Of a DNA stretch of 64,000 nucleotides, positions 11,025 through 23,905 are shown in pieces. Position 1 is the first letter of the stretch. Each line of letters opens with the position of its first letter. The notes beneath the pieces were generated by a model. It ran no database searches and had not been told where the DNA came from. It saw only the letters and a program-made list of their open reading frames with translations. This DNA comes from Pycnopodia helianthoides (Eukaryota; Echinodermata; Asteroidea; Forcipulatida; Asteriidae), in contig CM063261.1 in assembly GCA_032158295.1 (NCBI GenBank), positions 5,142,001 to 5,206,000 on the forward strand. Reading direction: 5' to 3'. Position numbers and translations under genes: made by a program.

Positions 11025-12355
11025 TTAGAACTTAGTGTTTGTCCAAACAAACACGAGGTGTTCGGCTATCAATGGGGTCAGTGTTGTAGTCAACGCAAGA
11101 GCTATTGCATTGAGTGGAATTTGGTGCCATTACTGTTTTGTGGCGTGCCTAACAACGTGCACACTTTAGCAAAAGCATATGATTAAAAGCCTGACGTTTG
11201 ATTGGTAGCGGGGTTTGCATGGACGGCTGTTTTAAAGACTGACAAAGCTATTGCCAAAATCAGGTTACGAGAACCTTGACCAGAGGATAGAGTTTCGTAT
11301 ATTTAGAACTTCCTTTTTGGACCGGAAGGAAAGGTCAAGTGGGTCATGCTTCGGGAATAAAATGTCAGACGTGTATTAAGCTAGCAAGCAGCACAAAGAT
11401 TAAGACTTCATGACATGTGGTTCAGGAAATATGATTTATAATATTTAAACTTCCTCTTTGGACTAGAAGGAAACGTCAACGTGGGGTCATGCATTTGAAC
11501 AAAATGTCACAAGTGTTGTACGCTACAAGACAACACAAATATTACGACTTTATGAGATGCAGTTCAGGAGATATGTTATTTAAAGTAATAAGCTTTGAAT
11601 TACTGTAACTTGACACCCGATGACGTCATGATGAAAAAATGTGCTTTAGTAAAGTAAAGGTCAGACGGAGTCACAATGTGGGTAAGATTTGTTTAATACC
11701 TTAAGAGCTTTCATATGGTGCACATATTTTGTATTTAGCATGGCTCTTGAGATATGATTATTTTTAATATAAAACTTAAATTTAATGTAATGACGTCATT
11801 GATGACATCGTAATTCAAAAACAAATGTATTTTGTCATGTACACACTGTGGTCTAGGTATATGGTAAGTTTCAAGTCCGTACAATCTTTAATTTTTGGAG
11901 ATAGCAAAATTTTAAAAATGTCGACCTCGTTAACGATTGTCGTTGTGACGTAGCTATGACGTCATATATCATATAAAATGCTCATGAGCTAAACAAAATA
12001 TTATGCGTTGAAAGTTTTTTTTCATATTTTTATTCACTTAGGCTCTTGAGCCCCCAAACACAATTTTTATTTATCTTCTGGTAAAGGTCAAATGAGGTCA
12101 AAATTTGCATACAATGTGTACAACATTACAAGACCTTTCATATGCATCAAAGATCCTGTATGTAGCATATATGGTTCTCAAGATATGAATTTTTCAAATT
12201 ATTTAACGTTTATTTAACCTAATGACGTTATCAATGATATACGTCATGATTCCAAACAAGTTGCGGATTCATCTAGTCTCAAAGATCTTTGTACACGGTA
12301 AGTTTCAAGTTCATACAAGCTTTTCTTTTTGCGAAGAAGAAAACCCAGAAAGAAA
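11025..12355 (-). mobile_element. Helitron-like copy 5 (partial)
   Basis: Minus-strand end reads hairpin GTGTTTGTTTGGACAAACAC, then TAAGTT, then CTAA (11025-11028), which fits CTRR. Sequence 11050-11600 is a close copy of 7330-7850 ('cgaggtgttcggctatcaatgggg' onward). Multiple TGACGTCA sites lie near 11620, 11800 and 11955. Confidence 0.5.
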
Positions 12356-12363
12356 AAAAACAG

Positions 12364-12457
12364 AGCAATAACAATAGTTGTTCGGCTGTTGGCCGAACAC
12401 CTAAAAAACAGAGCAATAACACTAGTTGTTCGGCTGTTGGCCGAAATCCCTAATGAA
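12364..12457. repeat. Two tandem hairpin modules (GTTCGGC stem)
   Basis: Two direct copies of 'cagagcaataaca(a/c)tagttg' each lead into a TTCGGC-TGTT-GGCCGAA stem-loop; the second has a decayed right flank. They separate copy 5 from the next family stretch. Confidence 0.7.
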
Positions 12458-13629
12458 ACATAAATGTTAATAATTATTATTTGCGAATCGTTAATTATCA
12501 TGAAAATACATTGTATTATGGTTATTTCTAGTGGCCAAGAATTACTCTTCGTAAAAGCGTTACAAGCTGCACAATTTAGCAAAAGTCTAAACAAGCTTTT
12601 GATTGTTAGCGAGGTTTGCATAGACGGCTGTTTCAGAGACTAGCAAAGCTATTGCCGAAATCAGGATGCGTGAACCTTGAACAGAGACTAGAGTACAAGC
12701 ATGTTTGGACTTCGCCCCCTTGCGGTCAATAGAACGAAAAGCTGCTCACATTGCAACTGGTATAGATCACGGATTGTGTGTGTTTTCAGTGCGGTTATTT
12801 TCCCGCGGTTTAACAGCGTGTCAATGCATACCCGATTTCAACCGGAAGTGAAGGTCAAATAGGTAACATCTCTGTGGCAAAGTTTGAGAACGCCTTTGGA
12901 CCTATAACATGATGTAAAATCTGTGAGTAGTGTGTGTGTAAAAAGTATGAATATTTCTTAAAGTATGAAATTTGAAATTTTCAACTTCCGGTTTAAACAG
13001 GAAGTCAAGGTCAAATGGTGTAACACTTTGTGTTGTAATTGCTACATTTTTCAAGACCTCCCCGATGATGTATAGATTGAAATAATAGCTAACGTACTTC
13101 TCGAGTTATGAATTTATGAAGTATTAAACTTTGTTTTAGTGTATTTTGACACCTGATGACGTCATCATAACGTCACAACTACCTGGTGGAGGTTTTATCC
13201 ATGTCCTAATGTGGTATTAATTTGAAGTTGATCAGATATACTGAAGTTAATAATTTTACCGAGAAAGTGTTTTTTTTTTAAGAATTACACAAAGGCAAAC
13301 TTTGACCTTCCGGTACGACCGTAGCTAAAGGTCATGTGAATTTTGCGTTAACTTTTCAAATGTTGCCTATGTCTTTGTTTAGCATATGCCCAAAGGTGAA
13401 TTGTGTAACTTTATTATTCAGAGACATACAGGCATAGGCATGAGGACACTTTTTGACCTTAAATGGCTTGTAATTTGACACCTGATGACGTAATCATGAC
13501 GTCACAACTTACTCGCTTCTGCTAGTTATGTTTTAACTTCACATGAAGTTTCAAGTTGATCAAAGGTTTACAAGTATGCGTTTGCTTGCGGACAAAGCCC
13601 ACTGAGAAGAATAAGTAAAACTAAAAATA
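12458..13629 (-). mobile_element. Helitron-like family sequence, copy 6 (no clear 3' end)
   Basis: Shares 'cgttaattatc(a/g)tgaaa' and later landmarks with 5970-6040. It carries CTTCCGG cores and TGACGTCA sites (13155-13170, 13485-13503). The right edge ends with CTGAGAAGAATAAG, the family's 5' border region read on the minus strand. Confidence 0.4.
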
Positions 13630-13634
13630 AAAAA

Positions 13635-13872
13635 AAACCGAACAAAAACAATGAGTTGTTCGTGCTGTTGCACGAACACCTCAAAAAAAAAAAAAAAAAA
13701 AAAAAAAACACGAACAAAAACATTGAGTTGTTCGCGCTGTTGCACGAACACCTCAATAATAAAAATCTTGACGAAAACAATACCTGTTCCGACAAAATGT
13801 CGGAACAGCTAAAAATAATAAAAAATCTCGACGAAAACAACACCTGTTCCGACAGTAGGTCGGAACAGCTAA
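13635..13872. repeat. Array of four terminal-type hairpin modules
   Basis: Four modules each have an A-rich lead, CGAACAAAAACAnTGAG or TCTCGACGAAAACAA, then a stem-loop. The stems are GTTCGTGC/GCACGAAC (13660), GTTCGCGC/GCACGAAC (one mismatch, 13733), CTGTTCCGACA/TGTCGGAACAG (13783) and CTGTTCCGAC/GTCGGAACAG (13843). A poly-A run of about 25 separates the first two. Apparent ORFs here (poly-Lys or poly-Phe) are artefacts. Confidence 0.8.
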
Positions 13873-13929
13873 AGAAGAAAAACACTACTGTTTATAATAC
13901 CAGTCACCAAAACGGTCAGGGGGTTTTCG

Positions 13930-14960
13930 CCTACGTCTACGTGAGTCAGTTGATTCAACTCCTGGAATTAAACCCTCGCCAAAAATGCTATAAGCTCCAC
14001 CACCATCTCTATTTGTGCCCAAGCTGTTTTGATCAGATGCAATCCCTTCCCTTGCAGAATTCTGGGCCTCAGTCCGAAGCCACGATAGATCACAGAAAGG
14101 TTTAAGCAGGGAAAGTGTGGACTACTTTGGGCTTTTGGCGGGGCTTTTCTGGATCCTCACAATTACGTCGCTGAGATTCTTGGTAATAAGGTAGGGCCCA
14201 TTGTATTTTTGCTGCATTTCCGTGACAAGCCAACCTGCCGAGTATTGACTCGCAACATAACTGCTGCACCAGCTTCGTACCTCTCGTTTGTCAACTTTAA
14301 TTCGTAATTGTTACGTTGATTATACATGCATTCTTTTTGAGGTGACTCCCTAGCAATATCTTAAGCCGCTTCAATTTTCCTCTCCAGTTCGTTGACATAC
14401 TCGGGTGCTTCCAATGGCTCTCCAAACGGTGTGCCTCCACATATCAGGTCAATAGGAAGATGAACATCTCGCCCGAACATAAGCCTGTGTTATCCCAGTG
14501 CTTTCTTTGGGTGATGCACGATATGCCATCAATACATGTGACACATGCAAGTCTCAATCTTTCTGGTTTTCAGCAACGAAGATACATCACCTTTAGCGTC
14601 CAGTTAAACCTCTCCGCCTGCCCGTCACCCTTGTGGATGGTAAGGTGTGGTCCTTGTCTTGTTGATCCCAAATAGACTACACAACCTCTGGAGAAGTGCA
14701 CTTTCGAATTGCCTACCTTAGTCGCAATGCAGTATTTGCGGTACCCCAAACCGACTAATAAACTCGTGCACCAGTGCATCCGCCACCACCTTTGCAGTAA
14801 TTGTCGCCACAGAGTAAGCTTCTGTCCGTTTCGTGAGTTAATCCGACACAGCTATTATGTAACGGTTACCTGCCCCAGTCTCTGATATCAATTGCAACTC
14901 GCTCTAGTAGAACCCCGGAAATCTGCTGCTTCAGCGGGAAGCTATATTGCCCTTAATATT
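13930..14960 (-). pseudogene. Ty3/gypsy integrase C-terminal remnant
   Basis: Translating the minus strand in shifting frames gives the integrase core end ([14 protein letters not shown], the family's 'H-P-Q-x-D-G-Q-x-E-R' block, near 14600-14640). Next comes a helix with PFGEPLEAPEYVNELERK (near 14380-14440), then the C-terminal domain with KYNGPYLITKNLSDV (near 14140-14215) and KSPKVVH. Several frameshifts and stops break it. The function would be insertion of the retrotransposon cDNA. No LTR, protease or RT part is attached here, so it is a fragment. Confidence 0.7.
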
Positions 14961-14989
14961 TCCCCCCTTATTTTTCAAAATTTGAGGTC

Positions 14990-15950
14990 TATATATACAT
15001 AAATAAATGCGCGTTTCAGGCTGAAACCTGGCAATCAAGAAGGGATGTGTTACATCTTACAATATAAAGTGGTATCACGATTACGCCATCAAGCGTTATG
15101 TGACGTCACAAAGTTACACATTTCAAAGATTCATAATCACAAGAAAAGCCGGATGTGTAACATCCAAAATTTGAGGTCCTGTTTCAATGACTTCATAAAG
15201 CCTCTCATTACGTCACCTTTGAAGACTCATATCTAAAGGAAAAATGTCGTAATCAATTTGAACATTTGCATGTATTCATGCTGGGTTGTGTAACATCCAA
15301 AACTTGAGATTTCATTTTTATGACGCCATCAAGTGTCACATTAATTCACCTTAAAAATGCAGTTTTTAAAGATCTTTGTATACAGAAAAAATGCGTGACT
15401 AGCTGACACTTTGCATTGAACATCACGAACCAGACTTGATGACGTCATGGTGACGTCATCTGGTATTGGAATACATTAAATCAAAATTTAATAGGACCTA
15501 TTTGGAAAAAACAGACATCCTGAACCACATCATTGGAAAGGTTTTTAAAAGCTAAACAAACGCTACGCAGATTATGACCCAATTTGACCCTGACTTCTGG
15601 TTCAATTTTGGTAGTTAAAACTGCATATTTCAAAAATTCTTACCTCTCTTAAACATAAAAGTGTTCAGGTTTTAAACTTACCATGGACTTTTATCTTTGT
15701 AGATGGACCCGTAATTTTGTCTGGATGATAACTTCATCGATGACATAATAACATTAAACCAACACTTGATAACTAAACAAATATATATTTAGAGAGCCAT
15801 AACTGTTACATACAGGATCTTTGCATATGAAATATATTGAAGTCTTGCACAAATCTTACACGAAGTGTGACCCGATGTGACCTTTTCTTCCGGTAAAAAT
15901 TTTAGCTTCAAGTGTTTCAAATATTTTCTACAAAGACATGTTTACTAAAT
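14990..15950 (+). repeat. Dispersed repeat remnants with TGACGTCA and CTTCCGG cores
   Basis: Three diverged repeats of 'tgtgtaacatccaaaa(t/c)ttgag' (about 15040-15310) are followed by family sequence in plus orientation: TGACGTCATGGTGACGTCATC at 15438-15458 and AGTGTGACCCGATGTGACC near 15868. No ends or coding frames are visible. Confidence 0.5.
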
Positions 15951-17671
15951 TTTCTCTTTACTTTTCACCTGCTCTGCTATTAAAGTTGGACATGTTTACA
16001 CGGAACACCTTGTTTTAGGTCCAGTTTTACATATACTTTTAATGATTCCTAATCCACGGGGACACTTTAGACGACATAATTTCGCAAGATGCTTACTTCC
16101 ATTGCCATCTGTGAACAAGTACGCTTTCGATTAAAAGTTTCTTTTCATGGTCATTAAATGTATGACCCTATAAACCTAGGCCATTAGACTGGCAAAGTCT
16201 CCGATTACACATGATCTCACCTTATATTGTGTGTTTGCACTGGTTTCTAATTAGTCAAAAAATTGAATCCATTGTCCTTTAGCAACACCAAAAACGTTAC
16301 CCTAAGTGCATCGCATACTTTCTGACACAAAATTTGATCATCTGTCTCTTATTTTCTATTTTTTGTTATTTGACTCTGTAACTCACTGTTCTTTAGCTGT
16401 CTGAGCATTCTACTTCAATAGCCCTAATCTTGACAAAAAGCTCCTTGCATGTAATCAGAGATGCCAAATCATTCAACCCTTCAAGACTCTCCCGAAGCTC
16501 ACCATTTTCAGTATGGCTTTACTAACACTCTTTATCCAGATCGAACTTTCAATTTAGCTGCTTTAGTTTAATGACTTTAGATTGATGGATTGCTTGATTT
16601 AAAAAGAAACTGTTTGATTTCCAAATTCGAATGAAAATTTATAAAAAATAAGCATAAACCTACTCTAAACTACAACTACCGGGCCGAGATAATACCCCCC
16701 CCCCCCCCTTTTTTGAAGGACTTGGAAGAGGTAGCCGAAGGACCCCCTCCTGGGTTACCCAAACGGTGGGGAAAATGACCATATAATAGTTAATTAATTT
16801 TACATATGGTTAAAAAATGCATTATTTTTTTAAATAGTGAAAATGATGTGATTGACAAGCTCCTCGGATCCACCTTTCATAAGTAATGGCCGAAGACATA
16901 GCTAATCCCCCAGTCCCGCAGAGCGGTCCGGTCGGACAGAATCCCAGGGAAACGTTTTCTCCCCGTAAGAATTTCAACCACAGAATTTCTTAAATTTGCT
17001 AAAAACACTCAAAACACATTTGAATTTCAATGTTAAAGTCATTTTTTGTTTTCGGTATTTATTTATTTATCTTCGTTTGGAAATCAAAGACCTTTTCACA
17101 CCGCAGGTATACATCTTTTTACCTCTGTAAGCAGTGTTATGAAATTGGCACCTCAAGGTCCAATATGATGCCGCTGCCAACACTGCTCAATTCTTTGATA
17201 TTCAACCATTTCTTTAGCTCTCCTCTAGACTGAATTTTCGCGCACAGTTATGCTTACTTGCGCTTTGGAGATACTTTGTAAATATTAAAAGTCACAACAA
17301 AGGTTACACAGGTACCCAACACGCGTAATTTAAGCATGAGTACCAGTTAATATCGACCGCTAGTCGCTGTGCAAATTTAACCAAAAATATTGGAAAAAAA
17401 TCCTGGCAACCATGTGACGTACGCAACGTTTAGCTTGGCATGTGATGTGGGGAAGGGGTGGGGGACACCGACATAATTTCCAGACACAACTCTCCTGTGT
17501 AGTACATTGTACAAGAATAAGCTTAAGGGTGACACGCGACTCTGGGAAATTCTGTCTAGGAAGACACAATTTCTAGTAAATCGAGGCATTTTTGTATGGG
17601 GGACAAAATCTCTTGCAACACCATTAAGGATTGTAAGCAGTCATCCATTCACAGCTTAGTTTCCTGCTAAA
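15951..17671. other. Unassigned stretch; one weak candidate first exon
   Basis: No domain is recognisable. A C14-15 homopolymer lies near 16695. At 16886-16964 an ATG (with an in-frame stop two codons upstream) opens 26 codons (MAEDIANPPVPQSGP...) to a GTAAGA donor in phase 1. That phase would fit the phase-1 acceptor at 19547. It has no signal peptide, which does not suit an extracellular discoidin protein, so I give it little weight. Confidence 0.2.
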
Positions 17672-18647
17672 GGCATTGTCACACCTTGACGTTTTAGTCA
17701 GCGTATGCCGACGCATCGATATTTCTCTAAAACGCTGGCATACGCTGAACTATCGATGTTTTTTCAAATTTCGAGTGTATACAAAGCGTATTCATAACGA
17801 GTTGGACGTATACATATCGTAGTAGTAACTTATATAGAACGATTCTATAACGTTTAGATAACTTATACCAACGAATACCAACGAATGCTTAGCGTGTTCC
17901 AGGCGTTCACAACTTATGCCCAACGATAGTCTAACCTATGCATAGCGTGCGGAGCGTATCGCCGACGATCACGTGTCGTACCCTAAAAAAGGCTGCCACT
18001 CGACGATTCAAATCATAATTGCTAGTAAGCAGTCTGGTCTTAGCCTTGCCGGATCCTCCATCTCTCAGATTACATGGACATCTGCTCACCATGGCTTCTT
18101 GATGAGGAGTACTGACGGGTTCCTCCTGCGAACCCCATTTTTATTTACATATTCCCCTAAACGCTGCCAATACGCCGTTATACAGTGGCTATTAGTTAGA
18201 AGCACGTTTAGTATAAAGTTCTGTGGTCGTCTTGAACACGTAAAAACGTATACTTACGTTAATATGCGTTGAAGATAAGTTCGAAATAGGTTCAAAGCAC
18301 GTTACTCATAGGTTAGAAATAAGTTTTGGGTACGCTAGACATTATCTCGACGTATGTCGACTTATGAGTAACTTGCAAGTAACGTATGTCAACGTGTGTC
18401 AACGTGTGTCAACGATTGTATAACATACCTACAACTTATGCGGGACGTATGAGCCACTCGCTGGTTTACGCCAACAATTTTTGTGGATGCACAACATTTA
18501 TCGACGACCTCACCGTACTATATACAAGCGTGCTTCAGCGTGCTTTTAACTTATACAAAACTTATTCGACGTACGCCAGCGTATTCGCCAAATTTTTCAT
18601 ACGTCGGCAAACGCTGGCTTAAACGTCAAGGTGCGTGTGACAGGGCC
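17672..18647. mobile_element. Terminal-inverted-repeat element (MITE-like), ~976 bp
   Basis: Left end GGCATTGTCACACCTTGACG and right end (reverse complement) GGCCCTGTCACACGCACCTTGACG continue into matched GTTTtAGtCAGCGTaTGCCGACG on both sides. The interior is full of short related motifs (CGTATAC, ACTTATA, ACGTATG, CAACGTGTGT repeated three times near 18390-18412), many of them self-complementary. It has no transposase. I could not find a convincing target-site duplication. Confidence 0.65.
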
Positions 18648-19546
18648 ATAAGAAGCTAATCGTAGTGACAATCGCGGCTAAAAATAAGGTCGGTGTGATA
18701 CCCTTGATCAAGGCGTTGGAGTTTTGTCTTCATTTATTAAAAACAAATTTTACGCCGCTTCCTGCACGAGCTTGCTAGCCACATACACCGTAGGCCTAAA
18801 AACTATGATTATTCTTTGCATGCCCGCGCAACCTGCGTGTGTGTGTACGTGTGTGGATACAGCACTGCAGTATGCGTGTGCGCCTGCTCTGTGCGGGTAT
18901 GCATGGTGTATGCGTGTACTAACTGAATCAACGCCTTGAAGGGTCTGTGTTGAAACTATCAGGTCATTACTATAATGCGCGCGGAAGACAAGACTCCATT
19001 GGTCAGTGGAAGTCATGTTTAATAAATAGATGCTGTGTAAACTCACATCGCGTCACGGGCACAGAAAGCATGACACGCACAAAGTTCATGAGGGAAGCTC
19101 GTGATTGGACGTCAAAAATAAATCATTCATTAATTTTTCATCCTGCGTTGTCAGCAATAGGTCTGAAGAAATATTTGAATAATCATGATCTGCATACCAG
19201 CATATCCAAGAGCCCCCCCCCCCATTTTCGTCCAATAGTGGACGAAATATAAAGAAACACATCGTTACAGACGGTACAGGGCTGTCGGCCTGACGGCCTC
19301 CGCATGCGGACAGTAATACGAGTGCGGATGACCTGCGCACAGTAGTAGTACGGGCGTCGTGCGATGTGATACACACATTCTGCACAGTACATGCTGGTGT
19401 ACAGTACATGTATAGGTTACGGTGGGTTTTACAGCGTCTTTTTCGGAGTGAAAACTGCGACTGCCTTGAGCAAGGCTATCGGTGTGACTGAAAAAAGAGT
19501 AGATTACAAACAGCACCAATTTCATGTTTTTATGATTACATTTCAG
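18648..19546. other. Presumed intron/upstream sequence; TG-rich tract
   Basis: Contains a TGCGTGTG/GTGTGTACGTGTG-rich stretch at 18830-18915 and a C11-12 run near 19212. No coding signature. The last 20 bases form the acceptor of the exon at 19547. Confidence 0.3.
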
Positions 19547-19777
19547 GTGTTATTGTGGTCTCGTCCCATCGAGTCTGCCATGACGGATTAGGGTATGACA
19601 TCAACTCTAACAATCCACACCGATGGATCTTACCGTACACAGATCCATGCAAGTATTCCAGCGTACTCGGTGGAGTGACTACTCACAATGTGTCATACCG
19701 ACAGGGGGCGCCCTACTACATGGGCAAAATTGTCATCAGAATGCGTGAATTTTTCGATTGTCAGAATGATCATAAAG
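19547..19777 (+). CDS. Cysteine-containing exon, phase 1-1, upstream of discoidin exons
   Basis: The acceptor TTATGATTACATTTCAG and the donor AAAG|GTACGA bound 231 nt, open throughout, with phase 1 at both ends. That is the symmetry typical of shuffled extracellular modules. The peptide has three cysteines in VCHDGLGY, DPCKYSS and FDCQND, with RQGAPYYMGKIVIRMREFF between the second and third. I do not recognise the domain. Its donor phase joins exactly to the discoidin exon at 21079 (G|GT), 1.3 kb downstream on the same strand. An accessory extracellular module of the same protein is the likely reading. An isolated open frame bounded by chance splice sites is the alternative. Confidence 0.5.
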
Positions 19778-21078
<1,301 letters not shown>

Positions 21079-21205
21079 GTGATGAGTGTTCTGATCCAGA
21101 GCCGTTGGGTCTTGAAGATGGAAGCATTCCTGACTTTAGGATGAGTGGATCAAGTAGATTTACTGCCGGGGACGGGCGTTTGAATGGACAAACTTGGACG
21201 CCATT
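21079..21205 (+). CDS. Discoidin (F5/8 type C) domain protein, exon 1 of 3 of the domain
   Basis: The exon starts after TTACATATTCCAG (phase 1) and ends CCATT|GTGAGT (phase 2). It encodes DECSDPEPLGLEDGSIPDF, then RMSGSSRFTAGDGRLNGQ and TWTP. This is the start of an F5/8 type C domain: the first cysteine, the 'PLGxEDGxIxD' block, the 'xxxASS' strand and the 'ARLN' turn. Such domains are secreted or extracellular and bind phospholipid, glycans or matrix. The phase-1 start is typical for mobile extracellular modules. The domain continues in exons 17.4 kb (38629) and 30.7 kb (51877) downstream. Confidence 0.87.
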
Positions 21206-21668
21206 GTGAGTACCAATCGAGATGCTTATGACAACAATATAAGCTACAAACAAAACCAAATCACAACTTTCTTGAAAAAATTTACAATGTGTCAATCAAC
21301 TATCGGTTGGATCAGTTATTGAGTACAAAAGGTTCGTAGTCATGGCCTTGGTCTGTCCAAATGTCCCTAAATTCAGTTTGATCTTTTAACATCAGCTCCT
21401 TCTAGCCCATCCTTTTATCTTTTTTTGTCAGATCAAGAAAATTTAATTTCGAAGGCTATCTGCAATCAATACTGATTTGTTAAAAAAAGATATTGTTGAA
21501 AGTCGTCATTGAAAAGAAAAGCCCAATGATGTTTCTGAACTAGTGACATTGTATGATATAATACTCAATGAAATGCTTAAATGATAGTATATTGGAAGAG
21601 AAACGAAAAAAGAGGAAAGCTGAGAAGCGTTGGTTGAGGTCAAGAACTAAAAAAGATAGGAAAGCCTA

Positions 21669-21894
21669 TAGATAGGTTGCAGTGTGACGTAAATCGACCA
21701 TCTTTACGGGCAGTTTAGAACAAACAGTCGTGCGTTTCGTGTGAGAACGGCGTGCAACACGCGCGCATTTCACAAAACTCATTGCAGGATTGGTCAGTGA
21801 ACAACGCGGCTGCGTTAATAAGTTGAGCGTTTGACGCACCTGCAAGCCAAAATGCAATTTGCCCGTAAAGATAGCGTCTACTGGGAACTATCTA
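21669..21894. mobile_element. TA-flanked MITE (mariner-like) nested in LINE
   Basis: A 226-bp insert has ends TAGATAGGTTGCAGTG and (reverse complement) TAGATAGTTCCCAGTA and shared subterminal TCTTTACGGGCA on both sides. It is flanked by TA duplications (21667-21668, 21895-21896). Deleting it with one TA restores a continuous LINE frame (RKAY followed by KLARNS), which fixes the insertion borders well. Confidence 0.8.
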
Positions 21895-23439
21895 TAAGTT
21901 AGCTCGAAACTCCTATTCTTTCTTGTTGTATGAGGCACGTACAGCCAATCATAAAGTTTTGGTGTTTGAAAATTAAAAAAAATCCAAAAGAACTGTTCAA
22001 TATTGTGAAAGGCTTGTTGAACATGTCAAACAAACAACCAGTTATGCCATGTAATGTTGATAGAAAAACCTTTGTTAATAACTTAGGCAATTAATTTTTG
22101 GATAAAGTTCAAAAAATTAATAATGACATTGAATCAAAACTTAGTAATGTGAACAAATTAATTATTGATGAAATTTCACTTGATAAACAAATTGTAGTTC
22201 TTACAGATTTTAAAGAATTGTCTGAACAAGATGTTGACAATTACTGATGCATTGTTTGGATGCACTATTACCTGTCATAACCTATATGATTAATGTATCG
22301 TTGTCGACAAGGCAGTTCCTGCTTTGTTGAAGGTGGCACTTGTTAAACCACTGTTGAAAAAGTCTGGTAGAATTCAGTATAAATTTGAGGCCTTTTAGTA
22401 ATCTTCAGTATATTTCGAAGTTGGTAGAAGGCGCTGCAACCCAACAAATCCTTGAGCACCTCGATTCTCACTCATTCTTGCCATTCAACCAATAAGGTTA
22501 TCGAAAATGTTATAGTACTGAGACAGCACTCCTTAGAATCAAAAGTGATCTCTTAATGTCAATGGATGACCAGAAGATTAGCCTATTGCTCTTACTTGAC
22601 TTGAGCTGCGCTTTTGACACCATTGACCATTTGCGTCTGTTACAAACCCATTCTGGATCAATGATAGAGTTCTTGCATGGATTGAATCTTACTTGGCTGA
22701 TAGAAAACAGACAGTTGAAATGGATGATATTGAATCAGATGTGTTCAAGGTACCCTTCGGTGTCACTCAAGGGTCACGTTTAGGCCCCCTATTGTTTACA
22801 ATGTACACAAGCAGACTCCTCACATATATTTAAAAGGAGTTCCCTATTGTTACCTGTCATTGCTACGCAGATGACACACAAGTATATTTGTCATTCTGTC
22901 CTAACACACCAAATGAAGAATATACTGTATCAGTGTATTAGAAAAATGCATCGAGTACATCAGAACCTGGATGTTACAAAACAAACTGATGTTCAATGAT
23001 AGGAAAACGGAACTATTAGTTATTATTACTACACGTCAGGTATCTAGGTTCAAGTCAAACGGTATATCAGTAGGCGATACTGGTATAATACCATCTCTTA
23101 TCGTTAGAAACTTCGGAGTGTTATTTGATACTCAGTTGAACATGGAATCACAAAGTATTAGTGTATGCAAATCAGCATACTATGTGATTTATAATCTGAG
23201 CCGCATTCGTAAATACTTTGATCAAGATAGCATGAAAACTGTCGTCGACGCATGCATTACGAGTAAATTAGACTATTGTAATAGTATAATTCCATGGATT
23301 ACCAAACTTACAGATAGCAAAGTAGCAGCTGTTCAAAATACATGTGCAAGATTGATTTGTAATCTCCCTAAATTTGCTCATGTCACACCACTGTTAAGAG
23401 AATTACATTGGTTGGCCATACGTCAAAGAATTGAATTTA

Positions 23440-23905
23440 ACCCTCGGAGAAGCGGGCCATTTTGTATAACGCGTGTTCTCCAGGTGGAGAATTTTATCAC
23501 CACTCAGTTTTGTAGGTCAATAACCCCCTCCTGCAAGCCCAAAGCAATTCTAATCCCCACAGGGCTTTTGTCTGGGCCAGCAGTGTGTGTTATTTACGAC
23601 CTGTTTTAGCTCTGGGCGGCACAGGGTTGACACAGAGAGATAATGGCACAAGGAGTTGGCTCACTAACATATCCAGTAACAATTCCCAAGGACAGTGCTG
23701 TCCCTTGGGACTGCTGTCATTCATTACTCCTTACTCGACAGTGGTTATAGCCTGGCCAATGGGAGTCTACAGGCTTGTGGTGTATACAAGGGGTGAGGAT
23801 AACAGAAAATCTTGACTTTTTTGGCCCATTGAAAACAAAATTATGACCATAATTATTTGGAATATGTGGAGAATTTTTTCACCACGTTGCTTCCCTGAGG
23901 GTGAT
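23440..23905. mobile_element. Non-coding insert in LINE with short imperfect inverted ends
   Basis: LINE coding stops after ...RQRIEF near 23438 and resumes at about 23918 (KALNGQAPSYIMELL). The insert between begins 'accctcggagaagc' and ends 'gcttccctgagggt'. GTGGAGAATTTTnTCACCAC occurs near both ends (about 23492 and 23866). It also contains the short palindrome CCCAAGGACAG/CTGTCCCTTGGG near 23700. The exact borders are uncertain. Confidence 0.5.

Noticed and set aside
13635..13872. Rho-independent terminators (stem-loop followed by T- or A-run)
   Set aside because: The window is eukaryotic (spliced genes, LINEs); the structures mark ends of Helitron-like elements.
16886..16964. First coding exon of the discoidin gene (MAEDIANPP...)
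   Set aside because: Donor and phase fit, but there is no signal peptide and no further support; kept only as a weak note.
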